Origin: Atrina japonica
Lineage: Eukaryota > Mollusca > Bivalvia > Pterioida > Pinnidae
Reading direction: 5' to 3'
NCBI GenBank assembly: GCA_030159075.1
Contig: BROG01000227.1
Coordinates: forward strand, 786,001 to 850,000
Length of the DNA stretch: 64,000 nt
Program-made: the position numbers and the translations under genes
Part shown: positions 61,201 to 64,000 of the stretch, one piece after another
How positions within the stretch are numbered: the first letter of the stretch is position 1
Layout of the letters: each line of letters opens with the position of its first letter
Notes under the pieces: model-generated
What the model saw: the letters and a program-made list of their open reading frames with translations, nothing else
What the model was told of the DNA's origin: nothing
Databases searched by the model: none

Positions 61201-63622
61201 AGAGACCACCTGTCTTGAAAGACCACTTGTCTTAAGAGACCACCTGTCTTGAAAGACCACCTGTCTTGCGAGATCACCTGTCTTGAGAGACCACCTATCT
61301 TGAGAGACCACCTGTCTTGAAAGACCACTTGTCTTGAGAGATCACCTGTCTTGAGACCACCTGTCTTGAGAGACCACCTGTCTTGAAAGACCACCTGTCT
61401 TGAGAGACCACCTTTGAGTGGCAGTTGAGTCGGTCTATCAAGGCAGGGTCCACTGTATATTCATATAGATGGCTATCAGTTTCTCTGCTCAATTAGAAAA
61501 AATGGCAGAAAAATTGTTCACTTCACTTTTGTGCAGAAATGAAAAAAGAAAAACAAACAAACAAAACAAAAAATAATTTAAAAAAAAAAATTTCCAACTT
61601 TATATAAATTGGTTTCTATCAAGATTGTTGTCTATAAAAGCTACAACTCAGGCGAGCTAAAGAGTTGCATCATCACTGATCCACAAGGAAGGAACTGTTA
61701 ATGATAAGACTATGACAAGACCTTAAGTCAACAGTCTGTTGATGCCAACATCAACTACTGGATTTGTATCTCAAGTTTATATTATAAAAACTGAAAGCTT
61801 TCATTACGTTATCTAACACAGGTGGCATCTATCTTAACATTTTTGTTCTTTCTATCAAAACACATATTAACACTGCTATAGTGACTTAATTTATTTACAA
61901 GATAAATATATCAGATTTAGGCAACTTTTATCATCATTTGTTTTACTGATTCAAATCAACAGAATTGTAAATAAACATAGCCCTTTACTTTTATAACTTT
62001 TTGTGGTTTATTTGTTGTTTTCACATATTTTCAGTATTTATTTGGTGAAGGAGGAATTATACCTTTTCCCGAGGGAAGTCCTGGAAAATCTCAGTCAGTG
62101 GGTGTGGCACCAAAGAATCAAATACCATACAATAATGGTCATCAAAGAGGAATGAATTCTACAATTAAAAACATGAGTGTTATATACAAACTATGTTATA
62201 CGCAGTGATGGTAATCAAAGAGGAATGAATTCTACAATGAAAAACTGAGTGTTATATACAAACTATGTTATACGCAGTGATGGTAATCAAAGAGGAATGA
62301 ATTCTACAATTAAAAACATGAGTGTTATATACAAACTATGTTATACGCAGTGATGGTAATCAAAGAGGAATGAATTCTACAATTAAAAACATGAGTGTTA
62401 TATACAAACTATGTTATACGCAGTAATGGTCATCAAAGAAGAATGAATTCTACAATTAAAAACATGAGTGTTATATACAAACTATGTTATACGCAGTGAT
62501 GATCATCAAAGAGGAATGAATTCTACAATTAAAAACATGAGTGTTATATACAAACTATGTTATACGCAGTAATGGTCATCAAAGAGGAATGAATTCTACA
62601 ATGAAAAACTGAGTGTTATATACAAACTTTATTATATGCAATACTGGTCATCCGGAGGTGGGGGACATATTGTACAATGAAAACTACAATGTTATATATA
62701 AACAATGTTATACGCAGTAATGGTGGTCGTCAAAGAGGAATGAATTCTACAATGAAAAACTGAGTGTTATATATAAACTTTATTATATGCAATACTGGTC
62801 ATCGGGAGGTGGGGGACATATTGTACAATGAAAACTACAATGTTATATATAAACAATGTTATACGCAGTAATGGTGGTCATAAAAGAGGAATGAATTCTA
62901 CAATGAGAAACAAAATGTTATATACAAACTCTTGTTATACACAGTAATGGTCATCAGAGGTACAATGAAAACCATAATGTTATATACACTCTTTGTTATA
63001 TGCAGTATTGGTCATTACAGACAGACATATTCTACAACTTAAAAACATTGTTATACATAATATTGCTACATGCACTAATGCATAGCGATTTTCATGACAT
63101 GTACATTTGTACACATGAAAAAGTCAATTACACAAATACGACTGTATAGTCAATTTCATATAACCTGGCAGGGTGGAATCTCATGAACCCTTTCTTGATC
63201 TGGACAAATTTGAATTTTAGGTAATGTTGCATAACAACATTTAATTTACACTGGCAGGAGTAATCACTCCTACTTGTAACCATACCTAACGGTATCCAAT
63301 GGGGAAACCTGTCCAAACTGTAAAGAGAGTAGAATCATCCGTATGATAATCAAAAGGTCACTCTACCCCGCCATTTTATGTGAATCGGACAATACTTGTC
63401 TGTAAGTTACACTGACATTGTACTTACAATTCACATGTACTAACTAAGATAGACTACAGATATATACAGAATTATATTTACCAGTAGTTTAACCGTTCCA
63501 GATATTTTGTACGGATCAGCTGCAGAGAGTCGTCTTAAGCAATGAGCTTCCTGTGCACCGAATTTGAACCATCTTGTGTGTAGCACTTTGATGACAACCA
63601 ACTTACTATCATTAAATTCATC
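30422..63622 (-). CDS. DYRK/HIPK-like CMGC protein kinase with long basic tail (3' nine exons)
   Basis: A Ser/Thr kinase of the CMGC group by motifs. Nine exons (63482-63622, 62063-62158, 59401-59515, 46836-46957, 42350-42472, 39582-39681, 38995-39078, 38057-38143, 30422-33258) join in phase into 1,234 residues. Seen in order: VIKVL (beta-3 Lys), [11 protein letters not shown] (alpha-C Glu), hinge [17 protein letters not shown] (catalytic loop, non-RD as in DYRK/HIPK), VIDFGNA (DFG), [53 protein letters not shown]. The 944-residue tail exon is rich in Ser, Lys and Arg, with nuclear-localisation-like stretches (KQKVKKR, RSRKKRP). The glycine loop lies beyond base 64000. The DYRK/HIPK YxY activation motif is replaced by DFE. 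I cannot name the orthologue; kinase identity is firm, the subfamily is inferred. Confidence 0.9.
33985..34645. repeat. 41-bp minisatellite
   Basis: About fifteen units of 'taaacagaaatacatcactt' + 'ccttgagtgacaaactaccaa'. A variant containing 'gcattagatcgttcggtgac' occurs at about 34247 and 34602, suggesting a roughly 355-bp block duplication. Confidence 0.88.
35120..36938. mobile_element. Pogo/Tc1-style element, no transposase
   Basis: The ends are ACAGTAGAACTTCGATGAGT at 35120 and its exact reverse complement ending at 36938, with partial similarity further in. CAGT ends and a TA on the left fit the Tc1/mariner-pogo superfamily. Open frames inside (for example 155 codons at 35025-35492, which also overruns the left end) show no transposase motif. 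Confidence 0.75.
36307..36405. mobile_element. Small foldback nested in the pogo-like element
   Basis: 'taggctagccttgcacaagc' on the left pairs with 'gcctgtgtaactagccta' on the right; the arms are about 43 bases with several mismatches around a 12-base loop containing 'cacaacacctca'. Confidence 0.75.
36955..37087. mobile_element. Foldback element with 39-bp arms
   Basis: 'tgtctgagtgcatttcttgt' + 'caatatggatgctgtttgg' pairs with 37046-37087. It lies 16 bases right of the pogo-like element. Confidence 0.78.
37573..37691. mobile_element. 119-bp MITE with CAGTGG ends and TA duplications
   Basis: The ends CAGTGGATTGGTTATGTCC and CAGTGGAATCTCGTTATCTC (the latter read from the right) are flanked by TA on both sides. 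Internal 'ggggcggtcc' is repeated twice. It is Tc1/pogo-like by ends. Confidence 0.75.
38057..38143 (-). CDS. Kinase exon h: end of the kinase domain
   Basis: 87 bases. [19 protein letters not shown] then [10 protein letters not shown]. The R-F-T-P..A..HPF motif closes the kinase fold. Acceptor TTTTTCAG, donor GTTTGT. Confidence 0.92.
38995..39078 (-). CDS. Kinase exon g: C-lobe
   Basis: 84 bases in phase with its neighbours. [19 protein letters not shown] then LAGFLRYDP. The [11 protein letters not shown] helix precedes the kinase-conserved Arg in the next exon. Acceptor AATACAG, donor GTAAGT. Confidence 0.9.
39152..39375 (-). mobile_element. Two tandem 3' fragments of SINE family 1
   Basis: 'ggtgttttacatcacactta' followed by 'aaacattttcagttatat' occurs at 39159 and again at 39288, each followed by 'taatggtgga'. 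The tRNA-like head is missing in both. Confidence 0.65.
39582..39681 (-). CDS. Kinase exon f: C-lobe
   Basis: 33 codons plus one base. [19 protein letters not shown] then [14 protein letters not shown], after acceptor TTCTTCTAG, donor GTAAGT. It matches the LLGPFP turn of CMGC kinases. Confidence 0.9.
39682..42349. other. Kinase intron between exons e and f
   Basis: 2.7 kb of AT-rich sequence with a GT microsatellite. No exon or recognisable mobile element is seen. Confidence 0.5.
40161..40220. repeat. (GT)n microsatellite
   Basis: About thirty uninterrupted GT dinucleotides. On the minus strand this gives a spurious His/Thr-repeat frame. Confidence 0.97.
42350..42472 (-). CDS. Kinase exon e: alpha-F region
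   Basis: 41 codons, phase 0. [20 protein letters not shown] then [12 protein letters not shown] and TSKITVVKE. It has the CMGC-typical DMWSxGCI..E...G.PLFPG. Acceptor CTTATGTAG, donor GTAGAT. Confidence 0.94.
42473..43400. repeat. 52-bp array carrying copies of the exon e acceptor
   Basis: About seventeen units. On the minus strand each contains CTTCTTATGTAG|GTTATGTTTG, identical to the acceptor and first ten coding bases of kinase exon e, then 'tgtattttatgacactgat' and 'atacagaaagt'. The first unit's exon part is the true exon edge. Confidence 0.95.
43641..43871. mobile_element. Small element with about 27-bp inverted ends
   Basis: 'acaggtctaccaaggtaaag' + 'tggcaca' at the left pairs with 43844-43871 at the right with about one mismatch. 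The interior is non-coding despite an open frame. Confidence 0.7.
44890..45870. repeat. 36-bp array, distal part of the exon d donor array
   Basis: About 27 units of 'tacctctacctctggtattt' + 'tgtataaaggtactgt'. On the minus strand each unit contains ACCAGAG|GTAGAGGTA, a diverged copy of the exon d donor. The unit is a multiple of three, so the plus strand is open as a long Ser/Thr/Gly/Tyr repeat that is not a gene. Confidence 0.9.
46020..46835. repeat. 34-bp array carrying copies of the exon d donor
   Basis: About 23 units of 'tacctacctctggtgctcta' + 'tataaaagtactga', abutting kinase exon d. On the minus strand each reads ATATAGAGCACCAGAG|GTAGGTA, matching the exon's own end (ATACAGAGCCCCAGAG|GTAGGTA) except two bases. 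The array runs directly into the real donor. Confidence 0.95.
46836..46957 (-). CDS. Kinase exon d: DFG to APE
   Basis: 40 codons after a split Asp. [19 protein letters not shown], then [20 protein letters not shown] and E. It contains DFG and APE. Acceptor TTTTACAG, donor GAG|GTAGGT, which is copied through the adjacent array. Confidence 0.94.
47094..47152. mobile_element. Right-end fragment of the CAGT MITE family
   Basis: 'aagaccaggtggtctttata' then 'ggtggtcactaaa' and 'ttttactgta' match the right half of the copies at 47792 and 52597. Confidence 0.6.
47792..47959. mobile_element. 168-bp CAGT-ended MITE
   Basis: It starts CAGTGAAACTTGTATATAAC and ends ...GATTATACTG. The interior repeats 'ggtggtctttata'. 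It is nearly the same length as, and similar throughout to, the element at 52597-52765. Confidence 0.72.
48290..48665. repeat. Short-unit array (about 13 and 19-20 bp)
   Basis: Repeats of 'tatttagatggtat' with optional 'aagctt' or 'cagctt'. Unit length alternates, so it is a mixed minisatellite. Confidence 0.88.
48676..48740 (-). mobile_element. SINE family 1 3' fragment
   Basis: 'gctcaacaatttttcagtta' then 'agccagttttaaaatggtgg' match the 3' part of family 1. Confidence 0.65.
49760..50260. repeat. GT/TA-rich degenerate tract
   Basis: Imperfect repeats of 'tgtatgtgtacatg' and 'tttgtatgtgtacatg' over 500 bases. The overlapping Cys/Val/Met-rich and His/Tyr/Lys-rich frames on the two strands come from this composition. 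Confidence 0.8.
52020..52225. mobile_element. Dispersed repeat fragment with GACAGACGGAC motif
   Basis: It contains 'gtgagcaacccttatatgaa', 'aaaccgacagacagacggac' and 'cctttcaggtcggggtcata', a pattern I recall from molluscan dispersed repeats. Only one copy is visible here, so the call is tentative. Confidence 0.4.
52597..52765. mobile_element. 169-bp CAGT-ended MITE with TA duplication
   Basis: CAGTGAAACTTGTATATAAC at the left, flanked by TA on both sides. The interior 'tatagggaggtggtttttat' is shared with the 47792 copy. Confidence 0.75.
53440..53586 (-). mobile_element. SINE family 1 fragment
   Basis: 'ttttacaccac', 'attatcagttatatggtgat', 'ggggaagagaccactgccct' and 'aacctggcaaac' are collinear with family 1; the tRNA-like head is missing. 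Confidence 0.7.
53590..53668. mobile_element. Inverted left-end fragment of the CAGT MITE family
   Basis: 'tataaagaccacctccctat' and 'ttatacaagtttcactgta' are the reverse complement of the left half of the 52597 element. Confidence 0.65.
53690..53812. mobile_element. 123-bp MITE with about 27-bp inverted ends
   Basis: Left 'agggctgcatttcataaaag' pairs with right 'cttttatgaaatgtggccct' with about four mismatches. The interior has no open frame. Confidence 0.75.
55020..55326. mobile_element. Dispersed repeat fragment ending in CAGGTGAGCTAA
   Basis: Features such as 'aaaatccattcagccgtttc', 'ggacagatg' and the end 'tggtccaggtgagctaa' resemble an abundant molluscan repeat. The related motif 'agctcacctggtc' occurs at 14424. 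Boundaries are uncertain. Confidence 0.4.
57340..59170. repeat. 28-bp minisatellite, 1.8 kb
   Basis: About 65 units of 'aatccatgatcctccaccct' + 'atcaacac'. A block of about 390 bases around 57990-58380 is repeated almost exactly at 58381-58770 (offset 391). The plus strand carries a spurious 75-codon open frame. Confidence 0.93.
59401..59515 (-). CDS. Kinase exon c: catalytic loop
   Basis: 38 codons plus one base. [19 protein letters not shown] then [19 protein letters not shown]: alpha-E and the catalytic loop with Asp, Lys and Asn in HADLKPEN. Acceptor TTTCAG, donor GTTTGT. Confidence 0.93.
59556..59741 (-). mobile_element. SINE family 1 copy
   Basis: 'tttcacatcacactcaacaa', 'tatggtgacagccagttttt', 'aagtaaactggcaaactt' and 'cagctttggttccagtc' are collinear with the 5411 copy; the tRNA-like head is truncated. 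Confidence 0.75.
60309..60822. mobile_element. 514-bp pogo/Tc1-style element with TA duplications
   Basis: The ends CAGTAAAACCTGCATAAAAC and CAGTAAAACTTGAATATAAC (from the right) are flanked by TA on each side. The interior repeats 'ttcattata'-like segments and has no transposase frame. Confidence 0.78.
61168..61455. mobile_element. CAGT-ended MITE expanded by an internal array
   Basis: The ends CAGTGAAATCAGTCTTGTGA and CAGTGGACCCTGCCTTGATA (from the right) bracket about eleven units of 'agagaccacctgtcttga' (61195-61415). The unit resembles the 'ggtggtc' core of the 168-bp MITEs. Confidence 0.78.
62063..62158 (-). CDS. Kinase exon b: hinge
   Basis: 32 codons, phase 0 both ends. [19 protein letters not shown] then [13 protein letters not shown], the beta-5/hinge region. 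Acceptor TTAATTGTAG, donor GTATAA. The first 26 bases and the acceptor are repeated in the neighbouring array. Confidence 0.86.
62159..62960. repeat. 73-bp array carrying copies of the exon b acceptor
   Basis: At least eight clear units plus degenerate ones. On the minus strand each contains ATTGTAG|AATTCATTCCTC + TTTGATGACCATTA: the acceptor and the first 26 bases of kinase exon b, then about 48 bases of intron ('ctgcgtataacatagtttg' and onward). Exon-edge copies begin at about 62222, 62293, 62367, 62441, 62513, 62586, 62738 and 62888. Confidence 0.95.
63482..63622 (-). CDS. Kinase exon a: beta-3 Lys and alpha-C
   Basis: 47 codons, phase 0 both ends. [19 protein letters not shown], then [13 protein letters not shown] and [13 protein letters not shown]. 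The Lys of VIK and the Glu of AQE are the expected salt-bridge pair. Acceptor ATTTCAG, donor GTAAAT. Confidence 0.88.
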
Positions 63623-64000
63623 CTGAAATTGAAATCATGTACATGGTACAAGCACCATGAGAGTACCGATAAATCGATGTGAGTCCCTTACCTAAGAAAA
63701 TATTATTAGTAAGGGAATGGTGAGCAATTACCAAACTTTAATCAAAACCTAAAACCAGTTAGACTGATAGATGGACTGATACAAACAAAAACAGGATTTT
63801 TTTCTTGGGTCAGTGTAGGTCAAATATAAGACCCCATTCTCAATTGCAAAATGTAACATTCCCCAACCCCAATACAGGCCAAAATATTCCCAATTTTTAA
63901 TCTTAGTGAGAAAAGGATTATTTGTTGTAATTAATTTCAAACAAATGAAGTAGAAAATAAAAACAAATGTAGAGGCAAAGCAAGCTGCTTTGTAAATTTG
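63623..64000. other. Kinase intron upstream of exon a
   Basis: The right edge of the window. No exon is recognised; the exon with the glycine-rich loop should lie beyond base 64000. Confidence 0.5.

Larger units (their letters stand above)
59516..62062. other. Kinase intron between exons b and c
   Basis: 2.5 kb with a SINE, a pogo-like element and an expanded MITE, listed separately. No extra exon is seen. Confidence 0.55.

Overview
This 64 kb window is eukaryotic nuclear DNA: AT-rich, with short coding exons, GT-AG introns, dispersed tRNA-headed SINEs, many small inverted-repeat elements and an unusually heavy load of minisatellites. The protein families and the SINE types suggest a lophotrochozoan, most likely a bivalve mollusc. 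That placement is inference from repeat style and was not searched.

Three genes can be assembled exon by exon with intact reading phase. (1) 1223-7403, minus strand: the first six coding exons of ALDH6A1, mitochondrial methylmalonate-semialdehyde dehydrogenase (185 residues; the rest lies left of base 1). (2) 8692-20169, plus strand: a complete six-exon LIN52, the 111-residue DREAM/MuvB subunit. ALDH6A1 and LIN52 lie head to head, 1.3 kb between start codons, the same arrangement as in human. (3) 30422-63622, minus strand: the last nine exons (1,234 residues) of a CMGC-group, DYRK/HIPK-like protein kinase with a 944-residue Ser/Lys/Arg-rich tail exon; its glycine loop lies right of base 64000. 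LIN52 and the kinase converge tail to tail. The intergenic stretch between them holds one orphan exon-like open frame (28096-28334) whose phase fits LIN52 exon 5.

The most unusual feature is in the kinase gene. Four tandem arrays start exactly at its exon edges, and each repeat unit carries a copy of the exon edge and its splice signal: the acceptor of the hinge exon (73-bp units), the acceptor of the exon after APE (52-bp units), the donor of the APE exon (34-36-bp units), and the end of the coding sequence (70-bp units). The gene is thus flanked by dozens of decoy splice sites.

The remaining sequence is intron and intergenic DNA with further minisatellites (42, 41, 34, 38, 41, 20 and 28 bp), pogo/Tc1-style elements with CAGT ends, foldback elements, a nested SINE with a clear target-site duplication, and microsatellites. 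No transposase, reverse transcriptase, RNA gene or CRISPR was found.
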